The notes under the pieces: generated by a model
The model's input: only the letters and a program-made list of their open reading frames with translations
The model's database searches: none
What the model was told of the DNA's origin: nothing
Shown: positions 45,565-54,360 of the stretch, piece by piece
How the letters are laid out: every line of letters starts with the position of its first letter
How positions within the stretch are numbered: the stretch's first letter is position 1
Made by a program: the position numbers and the translations under genes
Source: Sphingobium faniae
GTDB lineage: Bacteria; Pseudomonadota; Alphaproteobacteria; Sphingomonadales; Sphingomonadaceae
Length of the DNA stretch: 64,000 bases
Reading direction: 5' to 3'
NCBI GenBank assembly: GCA_900100475.1
Contig: FMTU01000002.1
Span: 62,001-126,000, forward strand

Positions 45565-46965
45565 ATGGCGGTCGGGATCGCGGCGCTTTCGCTGATATTG
45601 TTGATGCTGGCGGCTTATCGGGGGATGAGCGTCATCCTGATGGCCCCCTTGCTGGCGATGCTGGCGGTATTCCTGACGGATCCGTCAGCCGTTCCCGCCG
45701 CTTTTTCCGGGCTGTTCATGGAGAAGGTCGCGAGCTTTCTGAAACTCTATTTCCCGGTTTTTCTGCTGGGGGCGCTGTTCGGCAAGCTGATCGAGATTTC
45801 CGGCTTCTCCCGTTCCATCGTCACGGCGGTGATCGGCTTCGTCGGGGCGGAGAGGGCGATCCCCGCGATCATGCTGGTGACGGCGTTGCTGACCTATGGC
45901 GGGGTGTCGGTCTTTGTGGCGGTGTTCGCCGTCTATCCCTTTGCGGCGGAGATGTTCCGGCGCGCCGATATCCCCAAGCGGCTGGTGCCCGCGACTATCG
46001 GATTGGGCGCGATCACCTTCACCATGGACGCGATGCCGGGCACGCCGCAGATCCAGAACATCATTCCCACCAGCTTTTTCGGCACCACCGCCTGGGCCGC
46101 GCCGGTGCTGGGCCTGATCGGGTCGATTTGCATCATGGGCATGGGGCTTGCCTATCTGGGCTGGCGGAGGCGGGTGTTGATGGCGGCGGGGGAGGGCTAT
46201 GGCGCGCCGGAGACTCTGGTGAATGAACCGGAGCCGGTCTCCGACGAAGCGCGGACGCCGGCCATTATCGCCATCCTGCCGTTGCTGGTCGTGGGCTTTG
46301 GCAATCTGGCGCTGACCATGGTGATACCGAAGATCTGGACCGGAGAGGAAGTCAGCCTGTCCATGGCAGGCCTCACTGAGCCGGTAACGGTCAAGGTGGC
46401 GCAGATGGCCGCGCTCTGGGCGGTGGAGGGCGCGTTGCTGCTGGGCATCGCGACGATCCTGCTGTTCGCTTTCCCTGTCGTGGCCAGGCGTTTCGCCGAT
46501 GGATCGAAGGCAGCGGTGGGCGGCGCTTTGCTGGCGGGAATGAACACGGCGGTCGAATATGGCTTCGGTGCGGTGATCGCGGCCTTGCCGGGCTTCCTCA
46601 TCGTAAAAGAAGCGCTGAAATCCGTGCCGAATCCCCTGATCAACGAAGCGATCACGGTCACGTCCTTGTCCGGGATAACCGGATCGGCATCGGGCGGCCT
46701 GTCGATTGCGCTCGCGGCCATGGCGGATGAGTTCATCGCGGCGGGCGATGCGGCCGGTATCCCGAGGGAGGTGCTGCACCGCGTCGCCTCCATGGCTTCA
46801 GGCGGGATGGACAGCCTGCCGCATAATGGCGCGATCATCACTTTGCTGGCGGTGACGGGGTTGACGCATCGGCAGGCTTATAAGGATATCTTCGCGCTGA
46901 CGCTCATCAAGACGTCGGCGGTGTTCATCGTGATCGCAGTCTATTATCTGACCGGCCTCGTGTAA
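45565..46965 (+). CDS. GntP family gluconate/organic acid:H+ symporter
   Basis: A 466-aa membrane protein with 12-14 hydrophobic helices. The segment FTMDAMPGTPQIQNIIPTSFFGT is characteristic of GntP/citrate-Mg-like permeases, and HNGAIITLLAVTGLTHRQAYKDI occurs near the C-terminus. Gluconate, hydroxybutyrate or other carboxylates are possible substrates; the neighbours give no clue. The PQQ glucose dehydrogenase elsewhere in the window makes gluconate an attractive but unproven guess. The start has AGGG about 4-7 nt upstream. A hairpin follows the stop codon. Confidence 0.85.
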   Translation: MAVGIAALSLILLMLAAYRGMSVILMAPLLAMLAVFLTDPSAVPAAFSGLFMEKVASFLKLYFPVFLLGALFGKLIEISGFSRSIVTAVIGFVGAERAIPAIMLVTALLTYGGVSVFVAVFAVYPFAAEMFRRADIPKRLVPATIGLGAITFTMDAMPGTPQIQNIIPTSFFGTTAWAAPVLGLIGSICIMGMGLAYLGWRRRVLMAAGEGYGAPETLVNEPEPVSDEARTPAIIAILPLLVVGFGNLALTMVIPKIWTGEEVSLSMAGLTEPVTVKVAQMAALWAVEGALLLGIATILLFAFPVVARRFADGSKAAVGGALLAGMNTAVEYGFGAVIAALPGFLIVKEALKSVPNPLINEAITVTSLSGITGSASGGLSIALAAMADEFIAAGDAAGIPREVLHRVASMASGGMDSLPHNGAIITLLAVTGLTHRQAYKDIFALTLIKTSAVFIVIAVYYLTGLV

Positions 46966-46973
46966 GCGCGAAA

Positions 46974-47003
46974 GCGCCCCGGGGAGGAGAGTTCCCGGGG
47001 CGC
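46974..47003. terminator. hairpin between GntP permease and convergent small gene
   Basis: GCGCCCCGGG and CCCGGGGCGC form a perfect 10-bp GC stem with a 10-nt loop, lying 9 nt after the permease stop and 26 nt from the convergent stop. There is no T-run; it is probably a bidirectional terminator. Confidence 0.6.
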
Positions 47004-47028
47004 GCTGCCCACTGCTCGGGCACGCTGG

Positions 47029-47403
47029 TTAGCGCAGGATGCCGCCGATCACCGCGCCGATGATGCCGCCGGTGATCGCCACCAGCACCGCGTCGTTACC
47101 CGACCGCACCCATTGATAACCGCGCGGCGGAGCGGAGAGGCGATAGTCGCGATAGTTGTTCACGACCCGATAATTGGCGGCATGGCGGCGGTCGAACCGC
47201 TGGCCCTTGGCCCAGCGGCGGTCATTGTTGCGATAGTCCTGCTTGCGAACGGTCGCCTTCTGGCGGACCACGGTGCGGCCATGCGGACCCTGCTTCACCA
47301 CGCGGACGGTTTCGCGATGGGGAGCGGCCTGCGCCTGCGCGGTGACCATCGGGCTGGCGATCATGGTGGTGGCGGCAAGGGCCATCAGGAACTTCTTCAT
47401 CAT
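47029..47403 (-). CDS. small secreted RcnB-like protein
   Basis: A 124-aa protein. It begins MMKKFLMALAATTMIASPMV, a clear signal peptide with cleavage likely after AQA (about residue 24-26). The mature part is strongly basic (VRVVKQGPHGRTVVRQKATV). It has the NYR..RLSAPPRGYQWVRSGNDAVLVAITGGIIGAVIGGIL ending of RcnB-type periplasmic proteins, with a glycine-rich hydrophobic C-terminus. RcnB helps nickel/cobalt homeostasis in E. coli; here the function is not established. AAGGAG lies 7-8 nt before the start. It stands alone. Confidence 0.8.
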   Translation of the reverse strand: MMKKFLMALAATTMIASPMVTAQAQAAPHRETVRVVKQGPHGRTVVRQKATVRKQDYRNNDRRWAKGQRFDRRHAANYRVVNNYRDYRLSAPPRGYQWVRSGNDAVLVAITGGIIGAVIGGILR

Positions 47404-47528
47404 GGTAACTGCTCCTTCTTCAATCTCTGGCGCCTTTCGGGGCGTCGAAGACAGAATTAGGATGCGCTTGTCGCAAGGATGTGCCGGGGAAGGGGAAACT
47501 GTGTCGGAAATTGTATCAGCGCGGGATT

Positions 47529-48737
47529 CTATTCGTGTCGCAACGCGTCGATGGGATTGAGCGCCGCCGCGCGCCGCGCCGGGAAATAGCCAAAGACCAC
47601 CCCGATCGCCGCCGAGAACAGGAAGGCGATGAGGTTCACCTTCACGTCGAAGATGAAGGGCACCTGCATCAGCGGCGCGATGGCGATGGATGCGATGAGC
47701 GCCAGGAACAGGCCGATCAGTCCGCCCAGACACGACAGCACGATAGCTTCCACCAGGAACTGCATCAGCACTTCGCGCGCCACCGCGCCGATGGCGAGAC
47801 GGATGCCGATTTCGCGCGTCCGCTCCGTCACGGACACGAGCATGATGTTCATGATCCCGATGCCGCCCACCAGCAGGGAGATCGCCGCCACCGCCGCCAC
47901 GATCTGAGTCAATATGGTGGTCGTGCCGGTCAGCGTGTCGGAAATCTGCTTCGTGTCGAAGACGTTGAAATTGTCCTGATCGCCCGCTTTCACCTTGCGC
48001 CGTTCGCGCATCAGTTCCTCAAGACTGGCCTGGACAGCCGAAGTGTCATAGGCGTCGTCCACCGCGATCAGTATCTGGCTGATGTCGCGGTCGCCGGTGA
48101 AACGGCGCTGCACGAACTTGATCGGCATGACGACCACATCGTCCTGATCGCCGAAGCCGCCCTGTCCCCGCGTGGCGAGCGTGCCGATCACCTGACAGGA
48201 CACGCCCTTGATCCGCATCCGCTTGCCGATGGGATCATTGCCCTGAAACAGGTTGGTGCGGACGGTGTTGCCGATGATGCAGACGGGTTTTCCGGCCTCT
48301 TCCTCCTCCGTCATGAACAGGCGGCCCGTATCGGCTTTCCAGTTTTGCACCTCGAAATAGGCGGCGGTGGTGCCGTAGACGGTGGTGGACCAGTTGCTGC
48401 CTTCGTAAATCGCCGTGCTGCCGCTGGATTGCACCAGTGGGGCGACGGCGCGCACGCCGGTGAGCTGATTTTCTATGGCGGTGAGGTCTTGCGGCTTGAA
48501 ATCGGGCGGACGGGGACCGCCGCCGCCACGCCCAAAGCCCTGACCGGGGCGCAGTTGCAGCACATTGGCGCCCAGCGAACTGATCTGCTCGCGCACGGCG
48601 GCGGTGGCGCCGTTGCCCAGCGTCACCATGGTCACGACCGCCGCGACGCCGATGATGATGCCGAGCGTCGTCAGGAAGGAACGCAGCTTGTGCCGGTTGA
48701 TCGCGCGAAAGGCGAGGATGACGGTCGTGCCTAGCAT
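47529..48737 (-). CDS. MacB-type ABC exporter permease
   Basis: A 402-aa permease with one N-terminal helix (about 20-42), a large periplasmic domain (about 45-275) and three C-terminal helices, the MacB/FtsX layout. The RKVKAGDQDNFNVFDTKQ segment precedes the coupling region. The third-helix segment ISLLVGGIGIMNIMLVSVTERTREIGIR is the FtsX-family signature. It is the last gene of an operon running OMP, adaptor, ATPase, permease. Substrate (macrolide, siderophore, peptide or lipid) is unknown. Confidence 0.9.
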   Translation of the reverse strand: MLGTTVILAFRAINRHKLRSFLTTLGIIIGVAAVVTMVTLGNGATAAVREQISSLGANVLQLRPGQGFGRGGGGPRPPDFKPQDLTAIENQLTGVRAVAPLVQSSGSTAIYEGSNWSTTVYGTTAAYFEVQNWKADTGRLFMTEEEEAGKPVCIIGNTVRTNLFQGNDPIGKRMRIKGVSCQVIGTLATRGQGGFGDQDDVVVMPIKFVQRRFTGDRDISQILIAVDDAYDTSAVQASLEELMRERRKVKAGDQDNFNVFDTKQISDTLTGTTTILTQIVAAVAAISLLVGGIGIMNIMLVSVTERTREIGIRLAIGAVAREVLMQFLVEAIVLSCLGGLIGLFLALIASIAIAPLMQVPFIFDVKVNLIAFLFSAAIGVVFGYFPARRAAALNPIDALRHE

Positions 48738-48777
48738 GGGACGAAAACCCGATCCGTGGGGGCTGCCGGGGACATGA

Positions 48778-49491
48778 TCATGCCTTCACCCTTTCCTCGG
48801 TCCGTTCGACCAGCCCGTCCTTGAAATGGATGATGGTGTGGGCAAAGGCGGCCATGTCCGATTCATGCGTGACCATGATGACGGTGATGCCGCTGTTGCG
48901 ATTAAGGTCGGTCAGCAATTCCATGATCTCCACCGATCGTTCGGAATCGAGATTGCCGGTCGGCTCGTCCGCCAGCAGCACGGCGGGCTGGGTCACGATG
49001 GCGCGGGCGATGGCGACGCGCTGCTGCTGGCCGCCCGAAAGCTCTGCGGGGGTGTGGTCCCACCACTCCTTGAGACCGACCTTTTCCAGCGCGGCCATTC
49101 CCGCTTCATAGCGCGTCTTCTTGTCCTCGCCCCGGTAGAGCAGCGGCAATTCGACATTTTCCAGCGCGCTGGTGCGGGAAAGCAGGTTGAAGCCCTGAAA
49201 TACGAAGCCGAGATAACGGCGGCGGAGCAGGGCGCGCTGGTCGCGGTCGAGTGCTTCCACATGGCGGCCCTTGAACAGGAACTCGCCTGCGGTGGGCACG
49301 TCGAGACAGCCCAATATATTCATCGTCGTCGACTTGCCGGAACCGGACGGCCCCATGACCGCGACGAAATCGCCTTCCTCAATGTCGAGGTCGATGCCCT
49401 TGAGCGCCTGAAACGCGGTCGGGCCGGAGCCGAACATCTTGGTGATGCCGCGCAGCGATATGATCGGCGCGGAGGGGGGCAGGGAAGCCAT
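48778..49491 (-). CDS. MacB-type ABC exporter ATPase
   Basis: A 237-aa ATP-binding subunit of the LolD/MacB class: Walker A GPSGSGKST, Q-loop FVFQGFNLLSRTSALEN, signature LSGGQQQRVAIARAI, Walker B VLLADEPTGNLDS, H-loop VTHESDMA. In the MacB family of E. coli the ATPase and permease are one chain; here they are separate. The start at 49491 lies 4 nt after the adaptor stop, confirming the operon. The permease follows 40 nt downstream. Confidence 0.92.
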   Translation of the reverse strand: MASLPPSAPIISLRGITKMFGSGPTAFQALKGIDLDIEEGDFVAVMGPSGSGKSTTMNILGCLDVPTAGEFLFKGRHVEALDRDQRALLRRRYLGFVFQGFNLLSRTSALENVELPLLYRGEDKKTRYEAGMAALEKVGLKEWWDHTPAELSGGQQQRVAIARAIVTQPAVLLADEPTGNLDSERSVEIMELLTDLNRNSGITVIMVTHESDMAAFAHTIIHFKDGLVERTEERVKA

Positions 49492-49495
49492 GGCG

Positions 49496-51037
49496 TCAGC
49501 TTCCGTTCGTCCGGCCCGTGCCGCGCGGTTCGCTCCGCTGGCCCTGCGGCGCGGGGGTGGGAGCGACCGGCGCGGTTTCGGGCGGCGAATCGCCCGAATT
49601 GCCGAGCTTGCCGACGGTGGCCGGGCTGCCGTCCGCCGCCCTGTTGCGCGGGCCGGTTGGACGTTGGCCATTGCCTTGATCGGCTTTCTGGTCCTCGACA
49701 GGCTGCTGCTGCCCGGCGGCAAGCTGGCCCGTGATGACCCGCATTCCCGCCTTCAGATCGCCGCCGGTGATGGCCGTGCGCGAACCATCGCTCGCGCCGA
49801 CTGTGACCTGCACGGCCTTGGGCTCGCCATTTTCGTCCTGCACATAGACGGTCTGGCTGCTGCCCGCGCCGAAGCTCACCTGCCGGGCGTTGCCGCGACG
49901 GAAGCGGCGCGGGCCGGGCACGATCTGGCTGGTGATGCCGCCGCCCTGACTGGCGCCCGTGCTGGGCTTGAAGCGCAGCGCGGCATTGGGGACGAGCAGC
50001 GCGTCATGCAGTTCCTGCGTCACGATGTCCGCCGTCGCCGTCATGCCGGGGCGCAGGATTTCGTCCTCATTGTCGACCGCCAGAACGGCGGTATAGGCGA
50101 CCACGGCGCCTGCGGTGCTGCTCGTCGCGCTGCTGGACGAGGAGGATGAGGAGGAACTGCTGGAACTGTTCGATCCGACATTCACCCTCGTGACCTTCGC
50201 CGGGAAGGTGCGGCCGGGGAAGGCGTCCACGGAGAAATTGGCGCTCTGGCCTTCCTTCACCTGTCCCACATCGGCCTCGTCCACGGAGACTTCGACCTCC
50301 ATTTTGGTCAGGTCTTCGGCGATGGTGAAGAGGACCGGCGCGTTGAGGGACGCCGCCACCGTCTGCCCCGGCTCGATATCGCGGGAGAGGACCACGCCTG
50401 TCACCGGCGAGACGATCTGCGCGATGGAAAGATTGGTCTGCGCGGTCGAAAGCTGGGCCTGCGACACGCGGACCTGCGCCTGCGCGGAATGGAGATTGGC
50501 GAGGGCCGACTGGTAATCGGCGCGGGCCGCGTCCAGTTCCGTCTTGGCGGGGACGCGCCCGCCCGACAGGTTGAACACGTTGAGCTGCCGGTCCAGCGTC
50601 GCCTTGGCCAGCGCGAGTTGCGCCTGCGCCTGCGACACGCTGGCCTGCGAGGAGGTGACCTGCGCCCGGTTCTGATTGATGGTGTCGACCAGGCGGCGGG
50701 TGTCGAGTTCAGCCAGCCTTTGCCCCTTCGTCACCCGGTCGTTCACGTCGACATAGACCGCCGTGATCTTGCCCGACTGTTCGGACCCCACATCCACCTG
50801 ATTGATGGGTTTCAGGTTGCCGGTGGCGGACACGGTGACGGTCAGATCGCCCTTGCGTACTTCGCGCGTCGCATAATCGGGCTTGTCGTCGCGGCCAAAG
50901 CAGTAAGCCAGCGACAGGATCACGATCAGCAGCACCACGCCGATGCCGCCCCGGATGATCCACTTGCGCCACGGCTTTGCGGGCTTTGCGCCAAGAAAGT
51001 CGTTCAGATCCTGATCCGTCGTCACATCATTGCTCAT
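49496..51037 (-). CDS. MacA/HlyD-type periplasmic adaptor subunit
   Basis: A 513-aa adaptor. A cytosolic N-terminus and one helix (about 28-48) are followed by lipoyl/barrel-sandwich and hairpin halves (NRAQVTSSQASVSQAQAQL... coiled-coil), a beta-barrel (MEVEVSVDEADVGQVKEGQ) and a membrane-proximal domain. An unusual run of 13 serines, directly after NVGSN, sits in the middle of the beta-barrel/lipoyl joining region and is encoded by mixed serine codons. The C-terminus is a long Gly/Gln/Pro-rich low-complexity tail. It joins the ABC pair to the TolC-like protein. The start overlaps the outer membrane gene's stop by 11 nt. Confidence 0.9.
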   Translation of the reverse strand: MSNDVTTDQDLNDFLGAKPAKPWRKWIIRGGIGVVLLIVILSLAYCFGRDDKPDYATREVRKGDLTVTVSATGNLKPINQVDVGSEQSGKITAVYVDVNDRVTKGQRLAELDTRRLVDTINQNRAQVTSSQASVSQAQAQLALAKATLDRQLNVFNLSGGRVPAKTELDAARADYQSALANLHSAQAQVRVSQAQLSTAQTNLSIAQIVSPVTGVVLSRDIEPGQTVAASLNAPVLFTIAEDLTKMEVEVSVDEADVGQVKEGQSANFSVDAFPGRTFPAKVTRVNVGSNSSSSSSSSSSSSSATSSTAGAVVAYTAVLAVDNEDEILRPGMTATADIVTQELHDALLVPNAALRFKPSTGASQGGGITSQIVPGPRRFRRGNARQVSFGAGSSQTVYVQDENGEPKAVQVTVGASDGSRTAITGGDLKAGMRVITGQLAAGQQQPVEDQKADQGNGQRPTGPRNRAADGSPATVGKLGNSGDSPPETAPVAPTPAPQGQRSEPRGTGRTNGS

Positions 51038-52499
51038 CTGGGCGGTTTTCCATGTTCTGCCAGCCGCCGCCCAGCGCATTATAAAGCTGGGCGATGGCAA
51101 GGACTTCGTCGGCCTGAGCGGAAGCAAGGCTGTTGCGGGCGTTCAAAAGCGTGGATTCACTGCTGGACAGCGTCTGGAAATCAATCAGGCCGGATTGATA
51201 TTGGCTGCGAGCCATGATCGCGGCATTGTCCGACGCTTCGAAGGCGGTCTGGAACTCCGTCTTGCGAGCCTGTGCGCTGGTGAGCGCGGCCATCGCATTT
51301 TCGACATCCTCCAGAGCCATCAGCACATTTTGCTTATAGGCGGCGAAGGCCCCGTCGGCGGCGGCCTTTTGCGCGCGAAGCTGGGAGGACAGCCGTCCGC
51401 CATCGAAGATCACCTGCGCGACATTGGCGAAAACGCCGCCCGTCACCAGATCGAACAGGTTTTTGAAGGCGTTGGAGGTGGTGCCGATATTTCCGCTGAT
51501 TCCCAGCGAGGGATAAAGCTGCGCCTGCGCCACGCCGATCCGCGCGGTGGCGGCAGCCAGAGCGCGCTCCGCCGAGCGCACGTCAGGGCGCTGGCGCAGC
51601 GTGTCGGCGGGGATGCCGGCGGCGATCTGCGTCGCGACGACGGGAATGGGGGCAGGGGTTTCGAGCGTGCGGGTGGCTTCCCCCGGAGCCTGCCCCGTCA
51701 GCACCGCGATCCGGTTGAGGCTGCCTTTCAGGCTGGCTTCCAGTTGCGGGATGGAGGCTCTCGTCTGCGCCAGTTGCGCCTTGGCCTGCTGCTCGTCGAG
51801 CGAGGAGACGAGGCCCGCCTGCAAGCGCCAATTGGCGATGTCGTAATTATCCTGCTGGACCGTCTGCGTTTCCCGCGCCACCTGAAGCTGCGCCTGCGCC
51901 AGTCGCGCCTGCACATAGTTGCTGACCAGTTCGGAAATGATGGTCATCCGCACATTGGCGAGGTCATAGCCCGATGCGGCAAGGTCAGCGTGCGCCGCTT
52001 CGGCCGAGCGGGACAGTTCGCCGAACAGGTCGACCTGCCAGCTTGCATTGGCGCGCAGGGAATAGCTGCTGGACCAGTTGCTCGTCCCGCCGCCGATGGG
52101 ATTGCCGCTGCTGTCGAGACGGCCGCCTGCGTCCTGGCTGCTGTAATTCCGGCCGCCGCTGCCCGACGCATTCACCTGCGGCAGGAAGGACGCATTGGCC
52201 TGCCGCAGTGATTCCCGCGCCTGTCGCAGCCGCGCCTGCGCCTGCACGATGTCCAGATTGCTGGCGATGGCCTGATCAATCAGATGACTGAGCGCGGGAT
52301 CGTCGAGCCGCGTCCACCAGTTCGCCAGATCAGCTTCGCTGAGCGGGACGGAAGCGCCCTGACTATAGGCGGGAGGAACCCCCAGCGACGCTGTTTCGGG
52401 AGGGCGGTAATCGGGACCGGCGGCGCAGGCCGTCAGCGTAAGCGCCGTTCCGCTGATCCATGCAATGCGATATCGCACCTTTTCCTTGCACTCCGTCAT
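51027..52499 (-). CDS. outer membrane efflux lipoprotein (TolC/NodT family)
   Basis: A 490-aa protein. The N-terminal LTLTACAAGPDYRPPE is a lipoprotein signal with lipid-attached cysteine, and the two outer-membrane-factor repeats follow: GAGxxY-like PDYRPP, coiled-coil segments with NLDIVQAQARLRQARESL, and QRPDVRSAERALAAATARIGVAQAQLYPSL. These are NodT-type RND/ABC outer membrane components. First gene of the exporter operon; about 160 nt from divergent fabD. The start is the ATG at 52499. Confidence 0.9.
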   Translation of the reverse strand: MTECKEKVRYRIAWISGTALTLTACAAGPDYRPPETASLGVPPAYSQGASVPLSEADLANWWTRLDDPALSHLIDQAIASNLDIVQAQARLRQARESLRQANASFLPQVNASGSGGRNYSSQDAGGRLDSSGNPIGGGTSNWSSSYSLRANASWQVDLFGELSRSAEAAHADLAASGYDLANVRMTIISELVSNYVQARLAQAQLQVARETQTVQQDNYDIANWRLQAGLVSSLDEQQAKAQLAQTRASIPQLEASLKGSLNRIAVLTGQAPGEATRTLETPAPIPVVATQIAAGIPADTLRQRPDVRSAERALAAATARIGVAQAQLYPSLGISGNIGTTSNAFKNLFDLVTGGVFANVAQVIFDGGRLSSQLRAQKAAADGAFAAYKQNVLMALEDVENAMAALTSAQARKTEFQTAFEASDNAAIMARSQYQSGLIDFQTLSSSESTLLNARNSLASAQADEVLAIAQLYNALGGGWQNMENRPDEQ

Positions 52500-52659
52500 C
52501 GTTAAAGGGGCCGCAGACAGCCGCCCCAAGGGCGATGTTGAGGCGTTCGGTGAAATAACTGCCGAAATCGCGGCAGCGTCTCAATGACAATGTTGTCGTA
52601 AAGTGTAACGGTCTTGGAAATTGACGCTTTTTCGCGTCGTCGGGTTCAGAGGGTGAAGC

Positions 52660-53595
52660 ATGAGGGCATTTCTATTTCCGGGTCAGGGCAGCCAGTCGGT
52701 CGGCATGGGCAAGGCGCTGGCCGAAGCCAGCCCCGCCGCGAAGGAACTGTTTCAGGAAGTCGACGACGCCCTGTCGCAGCATTTGTTCCGCATCATGGTG
52801 GAAGGGCCGGAAAGCGACCTGACGCTGACGGAAAACGCCCAGCCCGCGATCATGGCCAATGCGCTGGCGACGCTGCGGGTGATGCAGCGCGAAGGCGGTT
52901 TTTCGCTGGCCGACAAGGGCGATTATGTCGCCGGGCACAGCCTGGGCGAATATAGCGCCCTTTGCGCGGCCGAGGCTTTCGACATCGGCACTACCGCGAA
53001 GCTGCTCAAGTTGCGTGGCCAGGCGATGCAGGCCGCCGTGCCGGTGGGCGAGGGCGCGATGGCGGCTCTGCTGGGCGCCGACATCGAAAAGGCGCAGGCT
53101 CTGGCCGATGCCGCGGCCGAAGGCGAAGTCTGCACCGTCGCCAATGACAATGACCCGACGCAGGTGGTGATTTCCGGACACCGGGGCGCGATCGAGCGGG
53201 CCGTGGCGCTGGTCAAGGACCATGGCATCAAGCGCGGCGTGCTGCTCCCCGTGTCCGCCCCCTTCCACTGCCCCTTGATGCAACCCGCCGCCGAGGCGAT
53301 GGAAGAGGCGTTGGGCAAGGCGGCGATCAAAACGCCGCTGCTGCCGGTCTATGCCAATGTGCTGGCCGCCCCCATCGCCGATCCGGCCGAGATCGCGGCG
53401 CGGTTGGTGGAGCAGGTGACGGGCCGCGTCCGCTGGCGCGAATCCGTGGCGGCGATGTGGAACGCGGGCGTCACGGAATTCGTGGAACTGGGCGGCAAGG
53501 TGCTTGGCCCGATGGTCAAGCGCATCGCGCCGGACGCCACCGTCCGCAGCATCGTGACGATGGATGATATCGAAGCGGCTCTGGCCGAATTCTGA
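52660..53595 (+). CDS. fabD: malonyl-CoA:ACP transacylase
   Basis: Loads malonate onto acyl carrier protein. It is 311 aa. The active serine is S94 in GHSLGEYSA, the histidine in APFHCPLM, and the N-terminal FLFPGQGSQSVGMGKAL motif is complete. GAGGGTGAAG is the SD. It starts the fab cluster; fabG follows after 21 nt. Confidence 0.95.
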   Translation: MRAFLFPGQGSQSVGMGKALAEASPAAKELFQEVDDALSQHLFRIMVEGPESDLTLTENAQPAIMANALATLRVMQREGGFSLADKGDYVAGHSLGEYSALCAAEAFDIGTTAKLLKLRGQAMQAAVPVGEGAMAALLGADIEKAQALADAAAEGEVCTVANDNDPTQVVISGHRGAIERAVALVKDHGIKRGVLLPVSAPFHCPLMQPAAEAMEEALGKAAIKTPLLPVYANVLAAPIADPAEIAARLVEQVTGRVRWRESVAAMWNAGVTEFVELGGKVLGPMVKRIAPDATVRSIVTMDDIEAALAEF

Positions 53596-53616
53596 CGAGA
53601 CGGGGATAGAAGAAAC

Positions 53617-54357
53617 ATGTTCGATCTGACAGGCATGACCGCGCTGGTGACGGGCGCATCGGGCGGCATCGGCTCCGCCATCGCGAAGTCGCTGACCGCG
53701 CAGGGCGCGACATTGGCGCTTTCGGGGAGCAATGAGGAAAAGCTCAAGGCCTTCGTGGCCGAGCTAGGCGGCGATCACAAGACGCTGGTCTGCAACCTCT
53801 CGGACGCGGCGTCCGTTGACGCGCTGGTGCCGCAGGCGGTCGAGGCGCTGGGCGGCAAGATCGACATTCTCGTCAACAATGCGGGCATCACGCGCGACAA
53901 CCTGATCCTCCGCATGAAGGACGATGAGTGGACAGACGTGATCGCGGTGAATCTGGAAGCCGCCTTCCGCCTTGTCCGCGCCGCGGCCAAGCCGATGATG
54001 AAGGCGCGCTTTGGCCGCATCATCTCGATCACGTCGATCGTGGGCGTCACTGGCAATCCGGGGCAGGCCAATTATGCCGCGTCCAAGGCGGGGATCATCG
54101 GCATGTCCAAATCGCTGGGCCAGGAACTGGCGAGCCGCGGCATCACCGTGAACTGCATCGCGCCGGGCTTCATCCGCTCGGCCATGACCGACGCGCTGAA
54201 CGAGGCGCAGAAGGGCGCGATCCTCCAGAAGATCCCGGCGGGCGATCTGGGCACGGGCGAGGATATTGGCGCGGCGGTCGTCTATCTGGCGAGCCGGGAA
54301 GCAGGCTATGTCACCGGCCAGACGCTGCATGTGAATGGCGGCATGGCGATGATCTGA
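53617..54357 (+). CDS. fabG: 3-oxoacyl-[ACP] reductase
   Basis: NADPH-dependent reduction of 3-oxoacyl-ACP in fatty-acid elongation. It is 246 aa with TGASGGIGSAIAKSL, NNAGITRDNL, the catalytic YxxxK in ANYAASKAGIIGM, and the VTGQTLHVNGGMAM end. It is co-transcribed with fabD. The stop is 3 nt from the convergent PAP2 gene's stop, so it is separated from acpP by that gene. Confidence 0.95.
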   Translation: MFDLTGMTALVTGASGGIGSAIAKSLTAQGATLALSGSNEEKLKAFVAELGGDHKTLVCNLSDAASVDALVPQAVEALGGKIDILVNNAGITRDNLILRMKDDEWTDVIAVNLEAAFRLVRAAAKPMMKARFGRIISITSIVGVTGNPGQANYAASKAGIIGMSKSLGQELASRGITVNCIAPGFIRSAMTDALNEAQKGAILQKIPAGDLGTGEDIGAAVVYLASREAGYVTGQTLHVNGGMAMI

Positions 54358-54360
54358 TGC

